A stretch of DNA of 64,000 bases from Viola odorata (taxonomy: Eukaryota; Streptophyta; Magnoliopsida; Malpighiales; Violaceae). The stretch lies in assembly GCA_963691705.1 (NCBI GenBank), contig OY829542.1:45691105-45755104 (forward strand), in the 5' to 3' direction. The notes beneath the pieces were generated by a model. That model saw nothing but the letters and a program-made list of their open reading frames with translations. It had not been told where the DNA came from and ran no database searches. Shown here piece by piece: positions 22,080-33,247 of this stretch. Position 1 is the first letter of the stretch. Every line of letters begins with the position of its first letter. Both the position numbers and the translations under genes were made by a program.

Positions 22080-23270
22080 CTTTGAAGGAAGCTATGGTCC
22101 GCCACAGTGGGGATATGGACGATACAATTATCCATACACATCTACTTACCCACCCCCTTGGTGGAACCAATCGAATTTCAATTGTGGAGTGTAATCCTCA
22201 ACCGACTATAACTATTTTTATGCTCCACAACTTACACCAGATCCTCAAATGCAGGTGAATCTCTTGAAGATATGCTGAAATCTTTTATGCAGGAAACTCA
22301 GGCGAAAATAGAAAATTTAGCAGAGCAAATAGGATAGCTCACCTCGTCTACATTACAAGAGCAAGAGAAGAATGGATGCATATCGTCAGACTCTAAACCT
22401 GACATAGAACAAGTCTCTTCCCCAGACCTGGGGAAGAGTCCGTCACATGAGGCTGAAATTGTTTCCCAACCAAGTCAGCTTAACCACACCCAGGAAGAAC
22501 AAGTGCAGATACCACCCTTTCCAGAAGCATATACGAGTACCAAGGAGGGCAGGGAGTATCCTTTGAAGGCTTTTCGTATGGTTGAGGCAAATCCTTCAAT
22601 TTTAAATTGTGAACCTCGTTTTACTATATTCATGAAAAAAAAAATGCTTAAGTGGAAATGTGTATTTGAGCGCAGGTGAGAATGCTGCTGCAATTATTCA
22701 AAGGATGTTACCACCCAAATGCAACAATGAAGGTGATGATTTGAAAAAGAAGGAGGATCTGTTTGTGGCTAAAGAAATACAAGGAATTTTTCTGCAAGAC
22801 AATTCCGACTCTTCCCCAGACCTGGGAAAGAGAACACCAGAGCCAAAACTATTCCCAGCAGAACTTGAATTTGAGGCAGAAATTGATATTCAACCAGATC
22901 AGCCGACTCAAAACTAGAATCTCTCTGAAACTTCAGTGGATCAGGAGATGAAGGTTAGGGAGACTTGCCACTGCATTGAACCAACGGAGACAGTAAGGAA
23001 GATTAAGAAAGAGATGAATGTGGTTATGAAATCACAAGCGGTTGTGTGTAAAAGGGAGGTTCTGCAATTCTTTGATTTTTATGATCCTTTTATTGAATCA
23101 CCTCCCACTCACAATCGATTTTTTTCATTTATTTTGCAGGAGCCCAAAATGAAACGTGAGTCATATGATGGTTATCTGCAAAATGCTCTGCTGGAAGACC
23201 ATACACTACACTCGGTTATTCACATCAAATTAAGTTCATGGAAAGCATTCAGTAGAATTGGTTGACAATT
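22080..23270 (+). pseudogene. Degraded gag-like region of element B
   Basis: About 22255-22680 reads, with one stop, as a gag C-terminal segment starting ESLEDMLKSFMQETQAKIEN, matching MEDMFKQFMQVTQANMQ of element C. Upstream, a Tyr/Pro-rich stretch (YGPPQWGYGRYNYPYTSTYP type) matches the same gag linker in other frames. Downstream ORFs (22660-22917, 22936-23265) are acidic and unrecognised. Two palindromes built on CCCAGACCTGGG lie here (22415-22438 and 22809-22832), coding for a repeated SSPDLGK. No protease motif is present, unlike element C. It is non-functional as it stands. Confidence 0.55.
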
Positions 23271-23869
23271 GAGCCAAGCAATGTCGAGTCCAAGACAATA
23301 AAAAGGGACACTTCATGGGAGGCAACCTATGCAATTTTTATTTTTTAGTTGATTTATTAATTTCAATAAGACTGTAACTCTCTAGAAACAACATTGATGG
23401 AAAGTTTGATTTTTCTTTGACAGGAGTAGAGGAAGAGCACCAAGAGGGAAACCAACTCAACAATCCAGACCCAGCAACATGACTCCCCCCCAGGTCCAGG
23501 AAGCATACTAGAGGATGACCATGTTCCCAGACCTTAGATTGCCTCCAGGTTCCATCTTTTCAATTCTATCTTTTATTTTATTTTATTTTACTTTTCGAGT
23601 CTGTTTTAGTGTGTCTTCTTTTATGTTTTTCCCTACCTCACACATTGAGAACAATGTGTCCTTTTAGTGTGGGGAGGAAATTTTTAGGACTATTTGTGTA
23701 ATTGTTTGAGTATGTTTGATTGTTTTGCTTAATTGTTGTCAATATGAGTCGATTTTTCAATTTTTTTTGAGTCTGAGATTTTAAATTCAGTCATATGGTT
23801 CACCACTAGAAATACAATTTGACACTTGTCTCAATAAATCCATGCTCTAGTACCAAGGGAGTGAATGAA
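23271..23869 (+). other. Non-coding 3' region of element B, first part
   Basis: It contains CACTTCATGGGAGGCAACCT, the counterpart of CGCTTAATGGGAGGCAACCC in element C (51098) and a common post-gag motif in Athila/Tat elements. A stem-loop with G tract follows (separate entry). The copia element G then interrupts it. Confidence 0.5.
23640..23677 (+). promoter_or_regulatory. Internal stem-loop plus G tract of element B
   Basis: ACACATTG (23640-23647), loop AGAA, CAATGTGT (23652-23659) form a perfect 8-bp stem. After CCTTTT comes AGTGTGGGGAGG. Element C has the same layout with a compensated pair in the stem, see 51858-51893. Confidence 0.6.
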
Positions 23870-23874
23870 CATAA

Positions 23875-24076
23875 GGTTGAAGATTCTAATCTAACCTACA
23901 TTATGAGCCTTGATTTACTTCCTAATTGGTGGCTGATTTACTTCCTAATTAGTGACTTATTTTCTTTCCATAATTCATTGTTGTAATTGCTCTCATATGT
24001 GTATATATACGTACCAATGTAATGAGTCTAAATAAGTAGGAAATAATAGAATACTCTTACTCTTCAAATTCTCTCA
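23875..24076 (+). repeat. 5' LTR of copia element G
   Basis: It begins GGTTGAAGATTC (expected TGTTGAAGATTC as in the 3' LTR, so one terminal T to G change) and ends AATTCTCTCA. A TATA-like GTGTATATATAC lies near 24000. Confidence 0.85.
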
Positions 24077-24089
24077 TGGTAGCGGAGCC
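24077..24089 (+). promoter_or_regulatory. PBS of copia element G (initiator tRNA-Met type)
   Basis: TGGTAGCGGAGCC directly follows the LTR. The usual plant copia PBS is TGGTATCAGAGCC, so two bases differ. Confidence 0.65.
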
Positions 24090-24349
24090 TTCATGATCCA
24101 ACGGTCAGGAGTTCGAATCCTATCATCCTCCATATTTAATTAAAAATTAAATCAGCACAAGGTATGGTGGGCCTGTGCAAGTTTCAAGCCCAAAAAGGGT
24201 TTTCACTTGAGGGGGTGTGTTGAGATAACTAATAACATTGGGCCTCACTCATCAGTCATGGCTTTTGAGTGTAGTGGTCCTTTGATATGGTAGCGGAGCT
24301 TTAGGTTTCTTAACCTGAGAATCAAAGCCATTAGAGCTATAGGAAATTC

Positions 24350-26180
24350 CTTGAGGATTATCCTTTTTTTGAGCAGCCTTCATTGCTGTAAATTTTCTAT
24401 CTATTTTAAACTTCTCTCCTGTTCATCTCAGCCTCCATCATTATTACCACTTATTTGTCATCTTTCTTTTCCCACTCCCCATTTATCATGTCAACTGTTA
24501 AAACTAACAATCAGAAGAAAGAAAGGTGTGATCAGCGTAGAGAAGGACAATGGAGGAAGAATAGAGATGATCTTTGGTGCACCTACTGCAATAAACCAAG
24601 GCACACTAAAGAAGAGTGCTGGAAACTGCATGGGAAGATGCCACACAGAGAGGCAGGAAACAAAAGGGGTTGGCAAAAGCCCCAAGCCAGAAAGACAGAA
24701 GTAGTCACAGTCGGTACTGTAGAAGGATTCAGCCCAAAAGAGGTTGAAAAATTGAGATAGCTATTGGATTCACTGGATACAAAGCCAACAGGAGTAGCAG
24801 CAGCCTCATCCTCAATCGTGATAGGTATAACTACATTCCCTACTGGTTTAAGTATTCAAAAGCAATGTTATAAGAATACTTGGCTGATAGACTCAGGTGC
24901 CGCACACCACATGACCTACACATCTAAACTTTTTCACAACTACACACCCTGTCCAAGCAACAGAAAAGTTATTGTTGCAAACGGCTCCCTAGCCACCGTG
25001 GCGGGTACTGGCGACATACAGGTCACACCTACTATCATTCTTAAAAATGTCCTCCATGTACCAGAACTATAAGCTAATATCATTTCTATCCACAGACACA
25101 CCAATGATGCCAATTGTCGTGCTATATTTCTTCCCACACATTGTACCTTTCAGGACCAAAAAATGAGGAGGAGGATTGGACTGGCTAAGGAGTGGCATGG
25201 CTTGTATCAACTAGAAGTTACTCCAGAGGTCAAAAATAAAGAACCCGTAGCTTTAGTAAGCTTCACAAGTAAGGAAACCATTTGGGTACATCATTTGCGT
25301 TTAGGTCATCCATCCTTTAAATTTCTAAAAGTTATGTTTCCTCACCTGTTTCTAGGAATAGACACAGAATCATTTCATTGTGAGGTGTGTGAACTTGCAA
25401 AACATACTCGTGTGACTTTTCCTATAAGTGATAAGAGAAGTTCTCAACCTTTCCAATTGATTCATAGTGATATATGGGGACCATCTGTTATTCCAAACAT
25501 TTCTGGCTCTCGCTGGTTTGTTACTTTGATTGATGATTGCACTAGGGTCACATGGGTTTTCTTACTCAAACAAAAATCTGATGTCAGTAACATTATCCCT
25601 CACTTCCATTCTATGATTCAGAAACAATTTGGAGTTAAGATTAAGTGCTTTAGGACAGACAATGCTAAAGACTACTTTAATAACACTCTTTCCTCATATT
25701 TTCAGTCACAAGGAATTATTCATGAATCATCTTGTGTCTATACACCTCAACAGAATGGAATTGCAGAAAGAAAAAATGGACACATTCTTAACTCCACTAG
25801 AGCTTTATTATTTCAAGGAAATGCTCCCAAGGCCTATTGGGGAGAAGCAGTTCTTACTGCTACATACATGATTAATAGATTACCATCACCTATTTTGGGA
25901 AACAAAAGCCCTGTGACTGTCCTAAACTCTTTCTATCCACATTTCAGAACTACAAATGGTCTTATTCCTAGGATATTTGGGTGCACAACTTATGTCCATG
26001 TTCATCAACCTCTGAGGAATAAATTAGAACCGAGAGCAGTAAAGTGTATATTTTTGGGATACTCCCCTACTAAAAAAAGTTACAGGTGTTATGATCCAAT
26101 CACTAGAAAAAGGTTCGTTTCTATAGATGTCACTTTTTCAGAAAGTGTTCCCTTCTTTCAGAAATTTCACCCCAAGTAGA
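24350..26180 (+). pseudogene. Gag-protease-integrase region of copia element G
   Basis: One frame carries a zinc knuckle CTYCNKPRHTKEEC (about 24580), the protease active site WLIDSGAAHHMT (about 24882), the GAG-pre-integrase motif HLRLGHPSFKFLK with FHCEVCELAKHTR, and the integrase core IHSDIWGPS, then RTDNAKDYF and TPQQNGIAERKNGHI. These supply the HHCC and D,D,E residues. Stops at 24758 and 25070 sit where CAG and CAA (Gln) are expected. A frameshift near 26170 separates this part from the RT. The N-terminal half of gag is short or degraded. Confidence 0.85.
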
Positions 26181-28020
26181 AGAGCTCAATTTTGAAAATT
26201 CTCAGCCTATCCCACCATTGGAACTTCCACCAAATACTCCACCTAGTCCACCAGCAGCTCCTATTCAGTTACCACAATAAGAAGATCCTAAGGCTACAAA
26301 TTTATCTAGATTCTCTTGGGTATACTCAAGAAGAATTGTTCCTGAGTTGATATAAGACCAAGAGTCCAGTCCCTCTCCTCAAAATGAAACCAGAGAATGC
26401 ACAAAGAAACCCTTGTACCCACTATCAAATTACATTTCACTAAAACACCTTTCAGACCCACATAAGAGGTTCATCTTGAGTCTAAATGCTATTAGTATTC
26501 CTAACACTATTTTTGAAGCATTAAGACATGAGGAATGGAGAAATATAATGAAGGAAGAGATGAATGCATTGAAGAAGAACAAAACTTGGGAGATTGTGAA
26601 GAAACCTACTGGAGTAAACATTGTAGGATGTAAGTGGGTGTTTACTGTCAAATACAGGGCAGATGGATCACTAGAGAGGTACAAGGCCAGACTAGTAGCC
26701 AAGGGGTACACTCAGTCATATGGAGTAGACTATCAAGAGACCTTTGCCCCGGTCGCAAAGATGAATACAGTAAAAATTCTTCTAGCACTTGCAGCCCAGC
26801 TTGGTTGGAACCTTCACCAATTTGATGTGAGAAATGCTTTCCTTCATGGAGACTTGGAGGAAGAGATTTATATGACTATCCCACCAAGTTTTGATGAAGA
26901 GAAAAAGGACAAGGTGTGCAGGTTGAGGAAAGCATTGTACGACCTGAAGTAATCACCAAGAGCGTGGTTTGGGAGGTTTTCCAAGGCCATGAAGGGGTTT
27001 GGATACAAACAGAGTCAAGGAGACCATACCCTATTCATCAAGCACTCTTACACTAGAAGTGTCACTGCATTACTTGTGTATGTAGATGACATAATAGTGA
27101 CAGGAAATGATGAAAAAGATGAGGAATTAAAAAGGAAGCTGCTAACAGAGTTTGAGCTGAAAGAGTTAGGGAAACTCAAATACTTTCTTGGTATTGAGGT
27201 GGCTTACTCATCCCAAGGAACCTTTATTTCCCAACAGAAGTATGTCATTGACTTACTCAAGGAGAAAGGGAAACTTGGGTGTAAACTAGCAGCTACACCC
27301 ATAGAAGTCAATCATAAACTAGGAGAAGCGAAGGAGGAACCAGCTGTTGACAAGAAGATGTATCAACAACTGGTTGGAAAATTGATCTATCTATCTCATA
27401 CGAGGCCCGACATAGCTTACTTAGTAAGCGTTATCAGTCAGTTTATGCATGACCTGCGGGAACCTCACTTATAGGCAGCGTATAGGGTACTGCACTACTT
27501 GAAAGAGAGTCCAGGCAGAGGGATATTGTACAAGAAAGGCAAAGAATTCATTGTGGAAGGATACACAGATGCTGACTATGCTGGGTCTCATATAGACAGA
27601 AGGTCTACTACAGGTTATTGCACCTCTCTAGGAGGCAATTTCATAACTTGGAGGAGTAAGAAATAAGGTGTAGTCGCTAGATCATCTGTTGAATCAGAGT
27701 TTAGAGCACTTGCTTAGGGGCTGTGTGAGTTACTGTGGGTAAAGATCATCCTAGATGACTTACGAACAAGCTGGAGGGTCTTATGAGAATCTACTGTGAC
27801 AACAAATCAGCAATAAACATCGCACACAATCCGGTGTAACATGACAGGACAAAACACATAGAGGTGGATAGACACTTCATTAAAGAGAAGTTAGAAGAAG
27901 GATTAATATGCATGTCCTATGTGCCTTCTATGTCTCAACTGGCAGATATCTTGACAAAGAGCTTATCCAATACGGTGTTCCATGGTCTGATTTGCAAGCT
28001 GGGAATGGAAAACATCTATT
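26181..28020 (+). pseudogene. RT-RNase H region of copia element G
   Basis: The RT begins with EEMNALKKNKTWEIV and GCKWVFTVKYRADGSLERYK, continues with VDYQETFAPVAKM, FDVRNAFLHGDLEEEIYM and the catalytic YVDDIIVTG. RNase H signatures are YTDADYAGS, RRSTTGY and CDNKSAI. Stops at 26950 (LK*SPRAW), 27472 (HL*AAYRV), 27664 (SKK*GVVARSS), 27715 (LA*GLCEL) and 27837 (NPV*HDRTKH) are all at positions where copia proteins keep glutamine. A frameshift lies near 27770. It is clearly dead, but the order and motifs are complete. Confidence 0.9.
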
Positions 28021-28038
28021 CCTCAGCTTGAGAGGGGG

Positions 28039-28240
28039 TGTTGAAGATTCTAATCTAACCTACATTATGAGCCTTGATTTACTTCCTAATTGGTGGCTGA
28101 TTTACTTCCTAATTAGTGACTTATTTTCTTTCCATAATTCATTACTGTAATTGCTCTCATATGTGTATATATACGTACCAATGTAATGAGTCTAAATAAG
28201 TAAGAAATAATAGAATACTTTTACTCTTCAAATTCTCTCA
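28039..28240 (+). repeat. 3' LTR of copia element G
   Basis: TGTTGAAGATTC...AATTCTCTCA, nearly identical to the 5' LTR with only a few base differences seen. It is preceded by the PPT at 28028-28038. Confidence 0.85.
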
Positions 28241-28245
28241 CATAA

Positions 28246-28973
28246 CATAATCAATGCTTAAAAGACATATAACCTAATGATCTTAGAACATTACTCATCC
28301 TTATGGTCTCATGTACATCTAGCTTAGAGTCTGAAATATAATTGTGGATACAAAAGTCATTGTTTTGCCTTGAACATTCAATTGCTTAGTTTCCATTTAA
28401 GTGCATCCCATTTAGCTGTTTGTGCATGGTTACGTGTTAAAAATGTCATGATAGTAGAGTGAAAAAGAAAAAGAAAAAAAGGAGAAAAAGTGAAAGTTCT
28501 GGGAGTTGGTGTGCCCAAAAAGAACAAACGCTTCTCTAAAATGAAAAGGAAATTTGTCTGCAAAAGAAAAAAAAGCAAGAAAAATCGCAGTGGCCAAAAG
28601 TCAATGAAAATTTGGAAAGATTGAATACATTCTGCCATGAATAGAAAAAAACAATAGAATGCACGACTGTTTTGAATGCCCACTTGTATGGAAATTAGAA
28701 TTTATACATGTTCAAGTCTTCAAAGTGATGTTTTGTCCCTTCAATTATTGCTTAAAATGTATAGTTAGATGTCATGAAATTATTTGGATGAGATATGTTT
28801 AGGGTATTGATTGGTCCTTGATAGTCTAGCATGGATTTGGTGATTGAAGTGTCTAGGTAATTCTAATTGTGAGGTACATGATTGAATGAAGGAAATTCTG
28901 GGTTTTTTGATTGCGTCTGTTTGTTTTTGTGATGGAAATGCTTGAGGGCAAGCATAGGTTAGTGTGGGGGATT
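28246..28973 (+). other. Non-coding 3' region and PPT of element B
   Basis: It resumes element B after copia G. It has a purine-rich stretch (AAAAAGAAAAAGAAAAAAAG, about 28462) like the one in element C (52883-52935). It ends with the stem-loop ATGCTTG-AGGG-CAAGCAT (28938-28955), AGGTT, and the PPT AGTGTGGGGGA (28961-28971). No ORF of interest was seen. Confidence 0.6.
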
Positions 28974-30379
28974 TGATTGAATGCTAAACTTGTCATTATT
29001 CATCATTCTTTCTTACTGATTTAGATGATGATACTGCTAATTATGAGTTATTTCTATTCCTTTTTGCAGATAACAGATTACAGAACCAAATAGAAGAAAA
29101 GGAACTGAAAAGCCTTATTTAGAGCATAAAGTTGGTGAAGGATGAAAAGAACAGACTAACCTCTTTCCCAGACCTGGGAAAGGTCAAACAGGAGTTGCTT
29201 CATCAGGCCCAACATAGTCAACGAGACCGAAGACAAAGAGATGGGCTTGGGCTCATTATTGAGGACACATTTTTACAGCTGTCTCTAGTGTCTATATAGT
29301 TGTTTCCACAAGAATTAGACTTCCATTAGACTTTCTAGATAGAGTTAGACTCCTATCATGACTTTAGGAGATAAATACGACTTTATTTATAATTTTATCT
29401 AGTTTTCTTATGGGATAAGAACAATTAGGGTTTCCTAGTCTATTTAGAGTGCAACGTGGGAAGGCAGAGGAGTCTCTTCTTCCTCATCGCGTTTTGCCAT
29501 TGTTTTGCTGCATATTTTGTTTTTACTCTTTTTGGAGAATTAATAAGTTATGCATATTTTCTCAATCGTTTTAATTTATCCTTCTCTAACTAAATCATTT
29601 ATTCTTGGTAAATACTCTAGGACCATGATTCAACTGTTGTGAGATCAAATCGAGCTTTATAAATTTCAATTTTATATTTTTATATTTTTTAATTAAACGT
29701 CAAATTATTCATATTTGGTTTAAGCTTGATCACCTTAGATTCTAATTTGAATAATTACAGCTTTTCTTAGAGACGTTGGATGCTACATCGTTGATAGAAA
29801 TCTGCAGGCAACTAATTGGTTTGCGGGCCAATTAGAAAAAAAAGTAAAATCTGATTTATAGGAGTGGAGGAAACTCTCTCTTACATTGGGAAATGTCTCT
29901 CCCCGTGTTTAATCAACCCTTCAATTAAACCCTATTAGGAGTACTGCTTTAGAGTTATTGAGTAGATTAGGGATCCTATTACCGCCTTAAGAATCTTGAG
30001 TAAGAGAAGAGTAGGAAGTCTAAGTGTACCTGCCTTCTATGGCCTTTCTATGAAATTGGTTTTGAATAATTTTGCATCAATGATCAACTTGTATGAATCA
30101 TGGTCTAGATTGAGTTTTACTGAGAATTCTTTATTCATTGAGTTCATCAATCTCTTATTTACTATTTTTGTTTCTTTTTGTTCTAGTAGTTAATTGCAAC
30201 AAAAACTCTCTTGATTGGTTTTTACCGTTTTATCTGGTTTTCTTCTTGCTTTAAGTTTACCATTCTCTGTGGATTGAACCTCTTACTATTTTCTGTGGAT
30301 CGAACATTTTACCATTATTTACAAATCTTTATAGTTAGTGATAAGTTGAATTTAATTTTGACGGTTTCGATACCCATTT
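28974..30379 (+). repeat. 3' LTR of element B
   Basis: It starts TGATTGAATGC and ends GATACCCATTT, where the expected terminal CATCA is altered, directly before the TSD AGCAT. It carries the palindrome CTTTCCCAGACCTGGGAAAG (29163-29182), a TATA-like TCTATATAG near 29292 and the acceptor-like TTTTTGCAG ending at 29069. It is uninterrupted. Confidence 0.85.
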
Positions 30380-31170
30380 AGCATCGGTGTTAATCTTAAG
30401 AAAATCATTTACAGGAGGAGAACAAGAAACATTGACCGTACCTCGCTTTGTCAGTCCGGGCACACAATTTAATTCCATGGCTCTAACAATGGCTGCCAAG
30501 AGATCAAAAATACCACGTTTAAGATTAAGGATGCTCCTGTGCTCTTCTTTAAACACAACACCATTCCGACGGTTCCACAAATATCATAGACTAACACCAA
30601 AGATAAGAGACCATTCATAATCACGGACCCTAGCTGAGCAACTTAGATTGGCTATCAATCATGAACGAATATTAACTCTGTCATCAAAGAGCCAAGGAAT
30701 GAAATTTGAAGGGATAATCGAGGACCAATATTGCGCAGCAGGCAGACAGTCACGAAGAAGGTGGAGACTAGTTTCATTTGGAGAATGGCAACTATCACAC
30801 TAAGCAGAACCTGTGATGTGGCGCCGCACTCTTTCTTCATTTGACATTACGCCATGATTCGCTAAAAACCAAAGAAACATACGGATACGCTGAGGTCCCA
30901 ACCTTTTTCATATTAAAGACCATGGAAACATATCTTCATCCAGGGGCTCAACCAATGAGTCACAAGCTGATTTCAAAGTGAAACAACCTGAGGAGGAAAG
31001 TCCCCAACATATACTATCCTCCCCTAAATCTGCGGAGGGAGGAAGCGTTGCTGCAATAAGAGCAAGCACTGAATTGAGAATTAAGTGACTAAACTCTCCC
31101 CAGTTCCAATAAGAGCAAGCACTGAATTGAGAATTTCTGTCATAAGTAGGCCTAAAAAGAACCTGTAGAT
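30380..31170 (-). pseudogene. L1-type LINE fragment: zinc-binding region and first half of RNase H
   Basis: The minus strand encodes the end of a plant L1 ORF2: LGPQRIRMFLWFLANHGVM, ERVRRHITGSA, CDSCHSPNETSLHLLRDCLP (the zf-RVT region after RT), then WNRRNGVVFKEEHRSI and the RNase H start NDFLKINTDA. The next residues of that domain are at 3215 and below, so B interrupts one gene. Stops are present (for example TAG at a Gln codon near 30800). A 30-bp direct duplication (CAATAAGAGCAAGCACTGAA) occurs at about 31052 and 31108. The 5' part of the LINE is missing. Confidence 0.75.
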
Positions 31171-31290
31171 CTTTTAAAAAAAAAAAAAATTTACATTATT
31201 AATTATTATTACGAAATCAAACTCGTGACCTTATTTTATAAAGACAGTATACACTGACGGGTTGAACTCTAATCTCGTGTGCTTTTTTTT
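31171..31290 (-). repeat. Possible tRNA-derived SINE-like fragment
   Basis: On the minus strand GGTCACGAGTTTGATTTC resembles a pol III B box, with an upstream A-box-like AGAGTTCAACCCGTCAG and a T-run at the downstream end. Only box resemblance supports this, and no target duplication was found. Confidence 0.25.
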
Positions 31291-32086
31291 CTTCTCTTAA
31301 CACAGTTGTAAATAATTTAATTCACAAAAAATCAACCTACTTATTATAAAACACACAAATTAAAGAATAAAGCTAAAAATTGACATGGTTCGATAATAAA
31401 TATCCATATCGAAACGCAAGACACAAAAATAATATTCCTGTCGGATGCGATGAAAACTCAAGTCACATATTACAACTTACAAGTATCAAAACCTCCGAAA
31501 AGCTTGTAATGAAACAGTATTATATTGGGCTCGTATTTTCAATATAGAGCTTAACAGATATCATAATTTAATAAGGCAACATAAACTTTGAACCGAGCCT
31601 TGGTATTCACCCTATTCAAGCCAAAATATAACAATTAAAGATGTTTTATATTTATTTTTATAAATGAAAATGAAACTCAGAATCTGAATTAATCTTGAGC
31701 CTATTGATACTGTGAGATGATCATTATGGTAAGTAAGTGGCATAAATGCTCTGGTCCTTTAAGTTGTGCAATTCACTACAACTTTTCTTGTTTGTTTGAT
31801 GAACCAAAGAGACTTTCTTTAATAAACTACAAAATGATAGAAAAGAAAAGCAAGAGTGAGGAACTCCAAATTGCGAACAAAAGTTTCTCTTTATAATCTT
31901 GAACTGACTAAAAAGTTATGAGTTGCCCATAAAACTGTACAATTAACTCATAATGTCGTCATTTGTATAGAACTACCACACACTTGTCATTCCCTGACCA
32001 ATCCCACACCTTCTACTTGCTTCTCATGTAGCCATTTCTCTGCAACCAAAACCATACATGATTACTAAGTTTATTACTTGTACGGG
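31291..32086. other. Intergenic sequence
   Basis: AT-rich, with no ORF or repeat boundary that I can support. It may include distal promoter of the ZIP gene downstream. Confidence 0.5.
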
Positions 32087-32367
32087 TTAGTTTTGTCTCA
32101 ATTTGGTACCTATATTAGTTAATTTATCTTAATTTGATACCTAAGGACTTTCCGGTGATGATACAGTAGAATAATTTGGTGTGAGATGTACCGAATAATA
32201 TGGCAGCTCTGATGACGTGACATATCATGTGTCGCAATTTTATTATAATCAATACATAATTGTCACTTCAGTAATATTTTTCTTAATATCCAGACACGTC
32301 AGCATCAGAATATAAGTACCAGATTAAGACAAATTAATAACGAGATACTAAATTAAGACAAAACTAA
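32087..32367. mobile_element. Fold-back (inverted repeat) element, about 280 bp
   Basis: The left arm TTAGTTTTGTCTCAATTTGG, continuing to about 32145, is repeated in inverted orientation at the right end (complement starts TTAGTTTTGTCTTAATTTAG). The arms are about 60 bp and imperfect. The interior is non-coding. No clear target duplication was seen and the family is not identified. Confidence 0.5.
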
Positions 32368-32377
32368 TAGTAAGGTA

Positions 32378-33068
32378 CTCCCTCCGTCATTATATACATG
32401 ACGCCCCAAGAGTAAAAACCCAAGCCCCTGATTAATTGACGCCTTTGGGTGTTGTTCCATAAAGTTTATAATTTTGGTCCTCAATCTTTCTTTTTAACCG
32501 AAAAGGCCCTTGCGTGACAAACCGTGTTATACACGAGACGGGCGTCATACGGGGTAAAAACAGAAACCAAAAAAATTAAAGGACCATATTTGAAATGCTT
32601 GCTGCACATGGACAGAAATGCGTCAGAAAAAGTTGGACCACACTCTCTCTCCTCCTCCGATTTCAAATGCGAAATAAAACGAGTTTGGTAGATCCGATCA
32701 CGATGGAGAACATAGATTCGGGCAGGAAATTACGAGACGAGCAGAACGTAGGTCACGGCGGCCGGAACGGAGCATGGACGCGCGCGCGTGTGGCGGCGCG
32801 TGGATGAGCGACGGAAGCTTCGTCGCGAGTGTGGCGGCGCGTGGAGGCTCCGATCAGCTTCGTTCCACCTGTGTCCGGCTCGAGACGGCCGTCCACTCCT
32901 TTATATAGCGGCGGTGACAATAAAAAACGCTGATAAAGGGTGTATTTTTCCGTTCAAAGTAAAAGAGAACAAATTTGTACGAAAACAATAATAAGGGACT
33001 GACATGAACAGTGACCCTTAAAAACTGTGTTTCTTTGTCTAGAGACAGATAAAAAATGACGGAGGGAG
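32378..33068. mobile_element. Stowaway-like (Tc1/mariner) element, 691 bp, upstream of the ZIP gene
   Basis: Terminal inverted repeats CTCCCTCCGTCATT and AATGACGGAGGGAG, flanked by TA on both sides, are the Stowaway signature. It is long for a Stowaway MITE and has a GC-rich core (about 32690-32900) with a direct repeat around TGTGGCGGCGCGTGGA (32778 and 32833). A TATA-like TTTATATAGCGG lies near 32900. The right end is 180 bp before the ZIP start codon, so it is in the promoter or leader. No transposase is encoded. Confidence 0.8.
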
Positions 33069-33247
33069 TACCAAATTGGTCAATTTTATCCCCTCTGCTT
33101 TCTTCAACTCTCAATAAGTACTACAGTTAATATCTGCAGCCAAAATAAAAATCAATTTTTATCACTTAAAGTTAAATCATCACTCCCTTCACTTCTTTTC
33201 AATACCCATTTGCCCAATTTTCATCTTCTTCCTCCAATTAGTCAATA

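Larger units (their letters stand above)
23875..28240 (+). mobile_element. Element G: Ty1/copia retrotransposon inserted in B
   Basis: Two 202-bp LTRs (23875-24076 and 28039-28240) bound it, with the 5-bp TSD CATAA at 23870-23874 and 28241-28245. The PBS-like TGGTAGCGGAGCC follows the 5' LTR, and the PPT CTTGAGAGGGGG precedes the 3' LTR. The order gag, protease, integrase, RT, RNase H is that of copia elements. It is complete in structure but inactive through stops and frameshifts. Confidence 0.9.
3216..30379 (+). mobile_element. Element B: non-autonomous Athila/Tat-like LTR retrotransposon, heavily nested
   Basis: The outer boundaries are defined by 5-bp duplications AGCAT at 3211-3215 and 30380-30384, inside a LINE RNase H domain. 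The LTRs start TGATTGAATGC. The 3' LTR is continuous (28974-30379). The 5' LTR is split by a solo LTR (4137-4935) and by element A, which landed five bases before the LTR end. With the nested copies removed, B is about 5.5 kb. It has a tRNA-Asp-type PBS, a degraded gag-like region, a stem-loop with a G tract, and a PPT. I find no protease, RT, RNase H or integrase, so B would have needed another element's proteins. Confidence 0.8.

Noticed and set aside
31953..31962. ATGTCGTCAT, one mismatch from the zinc-deficiency element RTGTCGACAY, 1.3 kb upstream of the ZIP gene
   Set aside because: A one-mismatch hit to this 10-mer is expected by chance roughly once in several kb of two-strand sequence, and it is far from the start codon.
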